This document shows positions 12,401-24,606 of a stretch of 64,000 nucleotides of DNA, piece by piece (the first letter of the stretch is position 1; every line of letters starts with the position of its first letter). Under the pieces are notes generated by a model. That model worked only from the letters and a program-made list of their open reading frames with translations. It was not told the origin of the DNA and searched no databases. Position numbers and translations under genes: made by a program. The DNA lies in NCBI GenBank assembly GCA_914767715.1, contig OU612068.1, positions 14,696,001 to 14,760,000 of the forward strand, read 5' to 3'. The stretch comes from Membranipora membranacea (taxonomy: Eukaryota; Bryozoa; Gymnolaemata; Cheilostomatida; Membraniporidae).

Positions 12401-14012
12401 GCTTGTTGATGCCGGAGCCGATCTGAACTTTGCCGTATCTAACGCTAACGAGATGGGTGGAGAGATGGAGGAGTATGGTCTATCATTCACTGGAGAACCT
12501 GTGGTCGGCGCTAGAGACAAGAAGGGATCTAAGTTTGTCATGACTGAGAAGTTCAGGTAAGCAGTGCAATGTCAGCATTTGTGTCCTTTCTCATGATATT
12601 TCAATGATGAAGTAATTATTAAATATAACAGATGAATGGTATTGCCTGAAGACTAATCGTCATTATTTTAACCACTGAGTCAACTCTGAGCTCTCCTCAA
12701 TTCACATGAATACATCCATCATTTATACTGCTGTTTTATAACGGTTCTTTTATATCAGATTCTATTATTTTTAAAGCATGGATACCTTCGAGCAGTTCCT
12801 CAACGACTTCAAGGATGGAAAGCTGGAGCCACACATGAAATCTGAGGCTGTACCAGATAACTCTGCTAATGCTGTCAAGGTATGATATTCTCTAACTCAT
12901 CAACAAGACACTAATATCATCCACAAGTATCAGCAAGGCGTGTTAACGTTTTGCAAAAGAAAAGTATACTTATTATGCAATATGCAGGTGGGTCTTTGTG
13001 CAGTTGTTATTTGAAGCACAGAGACACAGTAATGTTATGTGGCATCCGATAAATATATCATACAATTTCTCTCTCTAGATCTAATGTTATTGAAGGCAAT
13101 GCTTCATATTGCTTTTTTTACCAACATATTTCACAGCTGAAATGATTGGTTTGATATTGGTTGAAAATAGGCATGGCAAAATTTAACACTTGTATATACA
13201 ATGCAAATCATCTATTTCTTCAGGTTGTTGTGGCCAAGAACTTTGATGAGATAGTAAACGACCCAGAGAGAGATGTCCTTATTGAGTTCTATGCTCCATG
13301 GTGCGGTCACTGCAAGAGCCTTGAACCAAAATATAACGAGCTCGCTGAGAAGGTGAGACATTAAATTTAACAAACATGCATTGCTTTTGCCTTCCTGTCA
13401 TGTGTATGTCAAGTTTTTTTCTAACGATACTGCAATTGTGATTTGGAGTTGCTTCCACATTGAGATTCTTTTGATTGGAGCAGATAACACCAAAAGATAC
13501 AACAAAACATTTGGTTGCATCTTTTATATAGGGGATAGACTACAGGCCTTGGCTAAAATGTTTTCTGTATAATTATTTTGACCCACTAGATTTACTTACA
13601 ACCAAATACTTTTGTTACAGCTCTCCAAGGAGGGAGGAATCACCATCGCTAAGATGGATGCTACAGCTAACGATGTACCACCAGAGTATGGTGTTAGAGG
13701 ATTCCCAACTATCTTCTTTGCTCCCAAGGGCAAAAAGACCAACCCCAAGAAATACGAGGTGAGTCTAGGTTATGTACGACTTGTTTCTTTGTCTAATAGT
13801 AAGAGTTGTTCCCTCTGTCTGTGATATCACCATTGTTTATTTCATACCCTGTATATTTGTGTTCATATACTATTATTGGTAAAAACTAATGTATTTATTA
13901 TTTGCAGAGTGGACGTGAAGTTGAAGACTTTATAAAATATCTGGCTAAGGAGGCCACAGATGAGATGAATGGATGGGACAGGAAAGGCAAAGAAAAAAAG
14001 ACCGAGCTCTAA
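9480..14012 (+). CDS. PDIA3: Protein disulfide isomerase PDIA3/ERp57, complete
   Basis: This thiol-disulfide oxidoreductase of the ER lumen normally works with calnexin and calreticulin on glycoproteins. Ten exons: 9480-9613, 10234-10321, 10530-10755, 10881-11007, 11684-11923, 12380-12556, 12777-12879, 13224-13352, 13621-13758 and 13908-14012. They sum to 1467 nt (488 aa plus stop) with every phase consistent; human PDIA3 is 505 aa. A hydrophobic signal peptide covers residues 1 to about 16. The a domain has CGHC at 46-49, with its preceding Trp codon split by intron 1. The b and b' domains follow, and the a' domain has CGHC at 392-395. The C-terminus is Lys-rich and ends KTEL, a KDEL-type retrieval signal. 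The domain order and the sequence between the two sites (for example [12 protein letters not shown]) favour PDIA3 over PDIA1 or PDIA4. An AATAAA at 14354-14359 marks a likely 3' end. Confidence 0.97.
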
Positions 14013-15324
14013 TCACCTCTAATATCAAAACTTAGTCTCTCCTCATACTGCCTCACCTATAAAGATAGATGAGGGAGAGCCCTCAGTCTATACTGTGTGG
14101 TCCATTTATCGTTGTACAAACACTGTACATCTACTAGCAGGAAATGCTGAACAATGGAATCCGTCTTTGACTTAAAGTTGTGATAATCTTTCTCTTGTAA
14201 AATAGGCATAAACGCTAACGAGAATAATCGGCTCCCCTTGTGAGTTTGCCGCATCAATCTGTGTGTGTATAGAGCAGTTATTAACGTCCATTTAGTTGAA
14301 TTTACTTTTTGATGACTAAAACTATCACATCCTTCACTTGTTACATTTCCAACAATAAAGAGATGCACCTATGTGCAAAAAATAATACGTATTGTAGTGT
14401 CTTACCTAAATTTCCATTACAAGTGTGGTCTATGGCGCGTCAAAATCTGTTGCATTTGTTTTTGAGAGTATCCTACTAATGTTTTGTTAGTGGTGGGAGC
14501 GTGTGGGTACCCAGCAATCCCCTTGGAACTTTGGGCTACGTAATCACAATAATGTAAGTGAATCCTCTAGTTTAGATTAAACAATTTGCTCTATAGATTT
14601 GTTACTGTGGAGATTATCAGCAGTTTGACTAAATGCCTACCAATATAGAAGTGGCATCAATAACACATCTGTCGTTCACACCTTCCCACTGATAAGATAG
14701 TGATTCTCAGGTTGAAAGATTGAAGCTGCAAGTCAGTCTGCTTATACTTAAGCTGGACCAATTTGTTGGATTTTTCCAGCAGCGGAGTGTCCTCCAGTTA
14801 GAGGACACTGAACCCCTTAGATTTTATAGGTGAGCATGACACAAGATTAACCATAATGTATTCTTTATCATGGTGTCAATTTCTGTAGAATATGACATGG
14901 GCTTACTTCCGCCCTGTTGATACCCCAGTAAATAGAGTGATGATCTTGAATTGGGACCTAGAGAATTTATTGAACATTTAATTTGAAAACAATGAGGTTG
15001 TCATATCAAACAGCTATGAATAGAGGTATGATCATGTCTGATGTCCTCGAGGGACTAATTCATTTGGTATTGCAACAAGGACTCGTTGGCAACACATGTT
15101 CAAGCTATCCGAATATTGATAATTCCTGACATTGCAGGAGACACACCGACTAAGGTTGGGCGGGCGACTCTCAGACTATCACTTTGAGTCGGCGTTGGGT
15201 GGCAACACAGCGCTCCACTGGCTGGAACTGTATTTGCTGCACTTAGTCAAGAAAAGTTGTGCGCAGAACAATAGGGACACATCACTTGTGTTTGAGACCA
15301 AAAAAATATTGTACAACATGAGAT
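14013..15324. other. PDIA3 3' UTR and spacer
   Basis: The PDIA3 3' UTR probably runs to just after the AATAAA at 14354-14359. From there to 15324 I see no supported exon. A GC-richer island at about 15135-15260 (GGGCGGGCG near 15165) lies directly upstream of a candidate first exon at 15325 and may be its promoter or 5' UTR. It is open in one frame, but without a recognisable protein. Confidence 0.45.
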
Positions 15325-18300
15325 ATGATACGTAAAAAGAAACCTGAGGACCTCACTGATTCTAAACAAAAAACGAAAAAGGTTAGTAACATCCATCCCC
15401 AACTATTTCTTGTGGTGGATTGGAGGCTCAGGACATGATTGACCAATTTATTTTTGGTTCTGTTTTTACTGGTTAAATGGTCCAATTCTGGTGAGTTGGT
15501 GGTAGGTCCGATGTTTCGGAAAACAAGGCAGCCATATTGCCATAGATCATCAAATATTATATGACTAAAGTGATTCCCCATAACACAGAGCAAGGATGTC
15601 CTTACTTGGTGAACACATCCTGCTGCTTGGACTTGGCTCCTTTCTCTGTGATCTCTATCACATGAGATCTAAGAAAAAACAATCTTGAATGTATGAAAGT
15701 TATTTACCTGATCATCTTTGGTAGCTTACTGGTGTCGTCCCTTGTCTTTGATAATGCCTTTGTATCTCCACCCCCTAGAGAGCCTGGGGAGGGTTGTGGG
15801 ATCATCCCTCAAGAACAATTCTACAATCAACAGGACTTTGAAATGCTTATCATGACACGCGCAGTGTAAATACTCGGCGGTGTGTTTAACATCATTGAAG
15901 TTTTAAATGATTAAAAATGATGATGTGTATCTTTTGAGAAAATTCAATTTGGTTAAACAAATTAGCAGGCAGGAGGGATATATTACAACATAGAGGGGCC
16001 TATGACTTGTTTTTGTTGGCTTATAAAATGTCAGGCATACTGTATAGTTAATCAGCTGTTGATTTGATACACTATAAGTTATAAGGATTCACCAACTTGT
16101 GATCAGCAAACTAAATATCACTCAATTTACAAATCAGTGCTCCCGAATAGGATGTGGCATTTGACATTTTAAGTTAATCTGTTATTTTGAGGGGCAAAAA
16201 TCATTGTAAGTCTGATGCTCTACAAGGATGAAGCAGGTGTTTATTTTTATGTTTAGAATCTTACTCTAAATATTATGCCCTGTAAACGACATAGAAAAAA
16301 GGTGAGTACAGGTAGGATATTCTCTCATGGCTTTTCAAACTAATGCTATTTGTGTTATAATAACGGATAATAACTAAAACTGGATCAAGGTGTTGGGATA
16401 TGTTAATTCAATTTAACATTTTCCTACAGCCTTTTGTTGCAGTTCCTGCTTATCCTGAGTAATCCTCTTGTATTAGTATTTTGTTATTTAAGTTTTGTGG
16501 TAATCCATTTGCTAACATAAGTTGTATTTATGTGACTATAATTTTAATAAGTCTTGAATCTGTCTCGTTATTATTTGGTGGGATCTGTTCCTAGAACCAT
16601 GGATATTCACACATTGATATCAAACATGCATTTTTTGGAACATTATGGCCTTAAAGCCAAACCCACAGAACCGTCACCTCCGCATGACCACTTGGTATCT
16701 CAAGGTGTTGAGGATTACGAACCTTACATCAAAGTCGGTCAGTAGAAAAATTCTGGAATTGTATAAAACTTACCCTTGTTGCTTTGTTCAATGATCTAAG
16801 AAAAAAACCTGAACTTTTCTGCTCTGTGGTGTAGAGAATGTGTAGCGGTTGATATTATCACTCTTTATCTAATCTTACTGATTTCTAGTAATAAGAATGC
16901 CCGAAGAAAAGTCAAACAGTCCCTCGCCAACGAATAAGAATGACAAGCGGGGAAGTACTGTTAAAAACAACCCTTTGCTGAATATACCCGGAGCATCAGC
17001 ATCACCTGCTCGAAACCGATCGATGTAAGTCTACATAAACATAGCTCAAAAGTATGAATCCCTCAATGTAGCTCGTTTCAGGAGATATGATTCAAATCTA
17101 TTCTGTTCTTTCTGACGGCGCAAGTCGTGCTTTATCTCATAATCCTCACCATGATTTCTTCAACATTTTACCAAAAATATTCAAAGATATTTGCTTACTT
17201 TGCCAGCGCATCATGATTTTATTATTTGCCTCTTCCTCTACCATCGATGGTGGCGTTGTTATTTGTGATTTGCAACTCTACCTCAGAATCCCCATTTAAA
17301 GCTGTCACAGAAAATTTTAGTGTTGCATTATGGGAATCTTTCAACATCTGCTATGTCCAATGACACAATCTCATACTATTCTAGCACAAGATCATCTTTC
17401 AAAATTGAGCGTTCTGGCTCCGTCAATCCACCGAAAGATTTAACGATAAAACCACGAAAGTCTTCAAGTCTTACAGCAGACCATCAAACAGAAAAACCAA
17501 GTACCAATGTTATTGCAAAGTCTACCACTCTAGTGGAGGCCACAGTCGCTCCCCCTACTACTCCCAGGTGAAACTTACAACCACATCTTGATTATCATTA
17601 CCTTTCTTTATAGTTACCACCCCTAAAATCTAATGCAAAATTCTCAATTCCGCAATTGCAATTGCAACTGCAACGTCATAATTCACCATCCAGTGGCATA
17701 TGCAGCAAACTTATCCATCCTTCTCTTGATGAAGTTGCAAAAATCAATGTTGATTGAAACAATAATTAATTCATGGCTAAAACGCAAACAACTAAGGATA
17801 ACCGACCCCATCCTTTAGAGTCGCGGCAGCGTAACTTATAGAGCAAAATCTTATTGTTGGAAAAAACTCTCAAAATCAAGAAAAGTTCAGTCTATCCTTT
17901 CACTATTGACACAGTGTCGAGTAAGTGGATAAAAAAGGAGGAAAACAATCTCAGTACAGAGAGTCTAGTGGAAGTTCTTCGATTCCAACTGAAGACACAT
18001 TCTCTCCTGATCATACAGTACTTTCTTGTTTTTCAAATTTTCAAACTCCAGTATCCTCTTCACCTTGACATATCTCACTGTATCGGTTCTGATCTGCTGG
18101 TCGATTTTTTTTACCTCTGTCCCAAATAGTAGAGCTGGCTGCTCCTCTATCCAACTCCATGTACTCTCTGTTTGTCTAAATCAGTAGTTGGTATTCTGTT
18201 CTTTGTGAATCATAATCTCTTACCCACCCCTAATGTCAAACCTATATGAACCCTACCATTTCAGGCATGTACCAGCAGTATTCATCCGGCCTGGAGGCAG

Positions 18301-21300
18301 TTCTAAGACATTTGACAGTCCTCCAGGGTAAGTTCACAACCAAATCGTACATACCTCTCACATAACTTATAACACAACTTATACCAACCTACCATATCTT
18401 TGTTTTGAAATGTCGTCACTGTCACATTATAACAAGGCTTTAACTATGAGTCTATTTCTTGACAAAAACCCTAAGCCCTGTTAGCACTGAACAAAATCTA
18501 GAGATATTTATAGCTTTTAGCTACTTCAGATGTTAAATCCCATACTCACATTACGGAGTTGTCTACACATACACACAATATGGCTTTTTTATGATCGAGA
18601 CGTGGGTAGTGCCTAATCCATGGTCTCAGTTTGTATGTTGCTTTGATGTGCCTTTGGAGAATTGGAAATACCAACGCTCCTTGGTTACCATCAAGCGTTA
18701 TATAATATTGACCTGAGCTCATCTTTGACAAAAACAATCAAACCTGATAATTAAATCATGATTGATAAGATGCTGTCGTTGTGTGAGCTGCCTATGAGAC
18801 CAATACTGTGTAGGTCAATGAGCAGACATTTGGAAAACACTAAAGGGGAACTGTTTATTTGATTATCTAATTAAGAGGACTTAGAACTCACTCAAATCTG
18901 CCATCTTTTGCCTGCGTTCCCACATCAATCTTATGATCATCATGACACATAGGCAACTTTCGAAGGGACCATAGAAGCACAGGCTATCAGTTTCTGGTGT
19001 GGACCTTGATTTCTTCTTTAATTTAGTGTTTTATTTGTATTCATCGGGTACTCACCTGGTCCTCATAGATAACTCCTTTCCTAGTATTTGATCTTGCTTA
19101 ATTGCACTGTCTAGTAAATATTAGTACTCAGTAATGATTTCTGCTAGTGTAAATTTTGTCGCTAGCTTCAAACGACCCTTCAGCCTTAGTTACCAAGTGC
19201 TGCAGATATTTACTAGCTTCTCAAGAAATTTTACAAACTTTGGTTATATAAACTCCAAAATGTCCAGTCTTGTTTGGGTGAGATGGAGTGAATAATGGGA
19301 AACCACTTATTACTTTTTGTTCAACAAAGATACTTTGCAGAGGGTTCTGTATAATTGGCCTTGTATATGCCTTAATTTGTTTGCGTTGATATGAATCGTA
19401 AATTTCTGACAAATTGTATCGGTTCAGAGCAGCAACAAACTTCGCCAAACTTGTTCATGACAGATTTCTCTTTTTAGCTCCCATCTCGTGGTCGATCCAA
19501 GGGATACTTCACAATCACACAGAAAATTGTCCAGAGCAGTTAACCCAGCTAAGAAGAAGAAGGGGGTTAATGTACCACATTCAGAAGATCCCACCATGTC
19601 TCTAGCAGAGTCTCTAACTCAATCGTATGTTGTTTTTTTCCAATATACCCAAAGTACATCACAGAGTAAGGATATCCTTACCCTGCGGTACTGTGATACT
19701 GATTGCTGTGATATCCGTACTCTGTGAAAGAAATGTATTACTACAAATTGTTCAATGGGGTTGATTGGCCTCCTTGAAAAAAACTGTGCTGCATGTTGCA
19801 GGAATGCTGAGGCTCACCGATTTTTTAGCTACAGTTTCTGTTCCTAGGGTATACAACATATCTACTACTCTCCTGCCCTCTTATACTAGCAAATTCAATT
19901 TACTATGAAATGTTAACAACATTCTTGCAGAGAAAGTTAGGCCCAGATTCAAGTTTACAAGAGGGCCAGGACAAACATGCTACATGTGTATTTTATTATC
20001 GCTGAGTTTGCTGTGTGCCATTGGAATCACAAAAAAGTGCATTGTGGGATTGCGTATGACATACTCTTGGGATAACAACTCCAACTCAGTGAATTGGAGG
20101 CAGGCTTATTTATTGAACACCTCCATTTTCCTTTATTGATAGCATGCTGAGGCACAGATATTAAAGCTGGTGATAGTTTGGTGTATCCAATAAAAACAAA
20201 TAATGGTTGAATAACCAGGATCAACGTTTTAACTTTGCCTCAAGTGTTGGCTAAAAATATAATCATCACTGTTTGCTTTCTGTGATTGATTTTGCCTAAC
20301 TCTTATTAGCATCCTTCTGGCACAGTGGATTTATAGTCTCAAATTTCGGACATTTACAAAAGAAAACTGTTACCCAGTTTTCGTACTCTAGTTATGAAAA
20401 TATTATCAGACCCAGCACACGCTTCAAATCTGATGAGCAAACTTTCTGACACCTACACTTGTTGAGTTTTTTCAATTCCAATATAATATATATAAGAATA
20501 TCCAGTAATATGAAGTGATTTTTGAATACCAGGTTGGACAGCATGAGTGTAAGCTCAGCTATGTCGTCAGATGAACCTTTCATATTTGTATCTAGAGATG
20601 GGTAAGCTGCGTTGTATAAATGTCACCATTCATCAATATTGTACCACTGTCAGCATTTTCAAAAAAATTGCAGCACCGTCTTACCTATTGTGAAATTTAT
20701 CCTCTCTTTGTATCAAATTTCATGTTGTCTTTGTATTTAATGTCAGAAATTACAGAATTAGTCCTTAAACCTTATGAGTTTATATCCTTGTGGCGTGGCT
20801 TGTTCGGAACTTTCTGAGGTTGTTCAGGTTGTCAGTTCAGGTTGTTGCTAGAACAGGTGGTAAAGAGGTAATAGGTAATTGGAGGTAAAGACCAAGGATA
20901 TGTCCTGGAATAATTATGCAGTTGTTTTCTCTGACCCTCTCTTACCCTATCTGCAGCATTAAGCACATTTACTACAGGAAAACTTTTGGTTTTTTTTGTG
21001 TGGGTCAGCTTAATCTCAACTGTAAAAATCCTAACCCGTGGTTTCCCTCCTACCAACGTTGGGCTGAAGCCATAAAATAGTGACGCTCTTCATACATATC
21101 TGCCAGTGGCTCATTTTTTATAAATCAGTAGTTGTCTTGTCAGTGTTATTAGTTCACTCACACTGCCTTCCTCGTCAGAACACTCTCGTTTATATTTGAC
21201 ATTATTGTCTCCCCACTAAATGGGCAATGACAACTATAAACAGCGATTTTACAGTTATCTATCCTTTCACTCATTGCTACTGGTGGACTGTTCACACCAG

Positions 21301-24300
21301 ATTGGTGAATTTAGTCTTCTGGTTGCGCAAAAATCTGTCTGAGACAGTCTTTCAGACTAAACCATTTTATTGTAAGGACTAAACACAGCTAAATTCATCG
21401 AATATTACCTGGTACCTTTATCAATGTCCATGTGTAAGAGGTTTTATTAACTTTTCCAATCTGTTCTTAGAGCCTCAAGTTCATGTATTATATCCAGGCC
21501 ATAAATATATAAATAATATTTATATGTTTATGAGCCAGACCCGTAAAAAGATTATATAATAATGAGTTAAATAACAATTTTTAATCTACCATACTATCAA
21601 TAGGTTAGCTGGCTGATCTCTTCTGCCTGGACTTGGTACAGGTGTAAAAGTATTATTTTCTGATGAAAACAGTTCAGACCCACAAACTCACGCATTGATA
21701 TAAAAAATGCCAGTAAACACATTTAACTGATGTGTAGGTCAACTATATACCAATATACAACCACAAAAGGTGATTTGTTGTTCTAATTTAAATTAATTTT
21801 TTACTTGGAAATTACCAGCAAGCAAATAACTTTATTTTACATATAATATTAATAATTAGTATGATAATTAATATCTCTTTTGTCTAACAGTATATAATTT
21901 AACCAGTAATAAGTGTCGCCTCTTTTCCCATGTGACGTCAGTGTTTGCCCACGTAAAAGAGTTCCCCCCCCCCCCCCCGCACACATTGGTTGCTTATTCA
22001 TAACAAAGATTATGAGGGGGTGTACAGTAACAATTAAATTTAAATTCATAGATCAGATACTGAATGATTTGCTAATTTACATCGATACTTTATTCATAAA
22101 TTTTATGACAGCCAATTCTGCTGAAAGGTTTGATTGTGTTGCGGTACTAGCTGGTATTTTACCCTCTATCGGCTGGTCAAAATCCTTTAGTGGGTGCTTT
22201 TGTCTCAGTAACTTCATTATTGCAGGATTTAGTTGGAGGGTAGTGTGATTTCACTATTTTATTATTATGTATGAGTTATGTTTGGTATTGTCTTCAAAAT
22301 TAAATCTGTTAGACTATTTTAGACATAATTTACATGATTAGAAGGTCAGCCTCAGAGGCAGCATGTGAGGGAGGTTACTGCAACTGTATCAGAATGCGTG
22401 TTGCCTTTTCTTCTAACTCGACTAGAATTATTTGTTGAATTATGTCGTCAAAGAAGAGATCTAAGTTTGCTCGACTCGACCAAGTCAGTCTTGTGAAAGC
22501 GTTGAGTTACCGGTAAGCAGTAATATTTTAAACATCGTCTCAGCGTGTCCTATTTGTTGTTCTTGTCCGAGTGTTTTTGTAATCTCGAGAATGTCTCCAG
22601 ACTTTCTCTGTTCAGGTCAAGCTAGTCATGTTTTCCTCTCAAGTTCTAGTCAACATGTTTACTTAGATTTATATACAGTGCTCTTGTGGATCTTATAAAT
22701 GGCCCGCCACCTGTTTATATGACTCCTAAAAATAAGTCAACACTTGAAGTTGATATGGTATATCTACTTCAAGTGTTGACTTATTTTTTTATTTTATATT
22801 ATTTATTATATTGTTTCCTTAGATTTAGGATTTAATAAGTTACAGGAAGATTATAATAAGACTTTATTCATAACATGGGCAGCTGATCGTGTTTACAGTT
22901 ATGAGCTGTTTACACTGACCTAACCTGCTCTGTTGGCGGCTTTGGCGCCAGGCATTGTCAACAAAGTAGTTGCCAATAATGTTGACTGGTGACGTATATC
23001 TAAGTATTTATTTGGGTGTTTCAACAAAGCGCTGACGGATTACCAATAAATTGTTACTGTATTTTCTGGGGTGCCAACCCTGTGCGTGTTCTGTAGAATA
23101 GCAAACTCGCATGAAATGTTCAATACCTAAATTATTTGCCAAACAGCTGGCGAGTCCATTGGTTCAAGCATGACTGCAGTTGCTGACAATAGGTTTGATC
23201 AAACATTGATCAGGCAGGGTATTCATAACGGTATCATTGAGAGAGAACCTATGAATGTATATCCTATCTAGCGTGTATTGTTGATTGTTTCCGATGAGAT
23301 TTGCTTTGTGATGAAGCCAGGTAAGTCCCAATGGGATGGCAACAATAACAATGAGCTATATAAAATAGGCTTGTCAGCGAATTAGTGACCATTAATTGTC
23401 TTCCTTTTACCGAGAGCGACAAGTATCAATCTGATTAATTGGTCTGTGCCGTGATTTAAGTTCTGCCGCCGAAGTGACAAAGCTGTTATGGTTGTTATGG
23501 GAGGTAAAAAACACAAGCGTCGTCCAAAATCTCATGTTGTCTCTGCAGATGACGGGTGAGCTTTACTTTGAATATGGTAGCTAACAAGATCTGCTCAGTT
23601 CTCTTGTATTTAAGAGCGGACATCTAGTAAATCAATGTCTTTCGGTTTCTCTCTTTCGGTTTTTGCAGTATTTTTGAATTGACAGGGTTTAGTGATTATT
23701 GTTAAATATGCTTTCTGCCTTATCGCTTGTCATATTGTCCTTGCAGAGTTCAGTGATTTTGTCATAAGGCGCTGTCTCAATGAATGTGCACAGTATTTAG
23801 TATAACAATAGGTCCGATCTGACTGGTAGCTCCTAGGTAATATGCATCATAACACCAAATGATTGTCTAATTAACATTGTCTTATGTGATTTTTAAATTC
23901 TTGGTCTGCGTTAAAGCAACACATACCTTGATATTTTATAAACAACTGCCAAATTCTGCACTGTTTCAGTGTTCAGGTGTTTATATGACACCATGTCGGG
24001 GTACAATAAGGCTTTATTTTCAAAAAGTTTTGAATGGCACTTTTGTTATTAATGCGTCTACCTAAGTTGTATGAGAAAAATCAACAAAATTAAGCGCTGC
24101 CGCTGTGACAATGCTGCTGCTGCTTTATTGCAAACATTATGAATAGAGAAATTACCTTCAAACCCCCTTGGTTGTGTATATTCAAGGCAAATCAACTTGA
24201 GATTAAAATTGTGTTTGTTAGAATTTCAATTATTATTTCTGCTTCATCTTGCGGAAAAACAATTTCAATATTTTCTTTTAACGGTGCTCGAAAAAGATTG

Positions 24301-24606
24301 AAGAATAAATGAAAGAGAAATCAAGGTCATGCACCGCTTAGTAACCAATCAGCTGTTAGCATTCATTGTCGTGGCGCTGCTGCTCGTTTGCGTTATTAAA
24401 CATTTTCTCATAGTACAATTTCCATCCAGCATTATAAATGCTTGCGCTCCGATTTCCAGCTCAGTGAATCATAGAGGTTGCCTCGACTTACAGTAATATT
24501 GCCTTTTCCTGAATTTGATATTGAAATTGATTAAAATGCGTTTGAGAGAGGACGAGAAAAAGCGGGCAATGCCTTCAGCTAACAAGTTTGTGGAGAAGAA
24601 GGATGA
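15325..24606 (+). CDS. Variable 5' exon array of the DTHD1-like gene
   Basis: These are candidate alternative first and cassette exons upstream of the shared exon at 24900. Phase-2 first exons with their own ATG: 22442-22512, 23488-23555 and 24536-24606. Each encodes a short Lys/Arg-rich leader. TATA-like boxes lie about 100-130 bp before two of them (23357-23365 and 24433-24438). Symmetric 2-2 cassettes: 18265-18327, 19478-19624 and 20533-20601. A two-exon start, 16595-16737 (ATG 16599) joined to 16889-17024, also ends in phase 2. Exon 17311-17567 enters in phase 0, ends in phase 2 and is Ser/Thr-rich. It could accept two phase-0 basic leaders at 15325-15381 and 16275-16301. All phase-2 ends fit the single leading G of the exon at 24900. 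Individual exons vary in strength; the two phase-0 leaders are weakest. Confidence 0.6.
15602..15820 (-). CDS. Two minus-strand terminal exons of an unrecognised gene
   Basis: On the minus strand, 15730-15820 (acceptor TTGTAG, donor GTAAGC, phase 1 in, phase 2 out) joins in frame to 15602-15668 (acceptor TTCTTAG), which ends with a stop at 15602-15604. The joint product would end in a basic, hydrophilic tail containing GWRYKGIIKDKG and EITEKGAKSKQQ. I do not recognise it and could not find upstream exons with confidence. A weak possibility lies at about 18896-18965 on the same strand. This may be the 3' end of a gene nested antisense in the DTHD1-like 5' array, or a decayed fragment. Confidence 0.35.
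19660..19726. repeat. 67-bp fold-back with CACAGAGTA ends
   Basis: The ends read CACAGAGTAAGGATATC and, inverted, CACAGAGTACGGATATC, one mismatch apart. The left arm holds its own 14-bp palindrome TAAGGATATCCTTA. A related piece (CACAGAGCAAGGATGTCCTT) lies at about 15583-15602. The unit begins 36 nt after the cassette exon ending at 19624. It is too short to carry genes and is probably a miniature transposon footprint. Confidence 0.6.
20602..22441. other. Intronic/intergenic AT-rich stretch with a C-run
   Basis: No supported exon is seen between the cassette ending at 20601 and the first exon at 22442. The notable item is a 15-base run of C at 21964-21978, which gives a long but meaningless open frame across it. 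The stretch around 21500-21900 is strongly AT-rich. It presumably holds the promoter of the 22442 first exon, but no TATA box is clear there. Confidence 0.45.
21964..21978. repeat. Poly-C tract, 15 bases
   Basis: An uninterrupted run of 15 cytosines in otherwise AT-rich DNA. It is a simple homopolymer, likely to vary in length between individuals and prone to sequencing error. Confidence 0.9.
22728..22788 (+). repeat. Perfect 23-bp inverted repeat with 15-nt loop
   Basis: The arms 22728-22750 and 22766-22788 are perfect reverse complements separated by 15 nt (core motif AAGTCAACACTTGAAG). A transcript of either strand would fold into a tight hairpin. It lies between two alternative first exons of the DTHD1-like gene. 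It may be a tiny fold-back transposon or a pre-microRNA-like hairpin. Perfect pairing throughout is slightly unusual for an animal microRNA, so a recent MITE is the more conservative reading. Confidence 0.75.
23357..23365 (+). promoter_or_regulatory. TATA-box candidate for the 23488 first exon
   Basis: TATATAAAA lies about 123 bp upstream of the ATG at 23488. This is the right distance for a core promoter with a leader of roughly 90 nt. It supports independent initiation of this alternative exon. Confidence 0.5.
24433..24438 (+). promoter_or_regulatory. TATA-box candidate for the 24536 first exon
   Basis: TATAAA lies about 98 bp upstream of the ATG at 24536, followed about 25-30 bp later by pyrimidine-rich initiator-like sequence. 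It fits a promoter for the most proximal first exon of the DTHD1-like gene. Confidence 0.5.

Noticed and set aside
17854-18129. Ser-rich frames between 17820 and 18120
   Set aside because: Possible exon content, but every reading had a stop or lacked a phase-2 donor, so it was left out of the cassette array.
19221-19448. 75-codon minus-strand open frame
   Set aside because: Its 5' edge abuts the pyrimidine tract of the plus-strand cassette acceptor and has no acceptor of its own; kept only as background to the antisense hypothesis.
21913-22248. 111-codon plus-strand open frame
   Set aside because: It is open mainly because it crosses the 15-base C-run; there is no splice context, and the product is low-complexity Pro then unstructured sequence.
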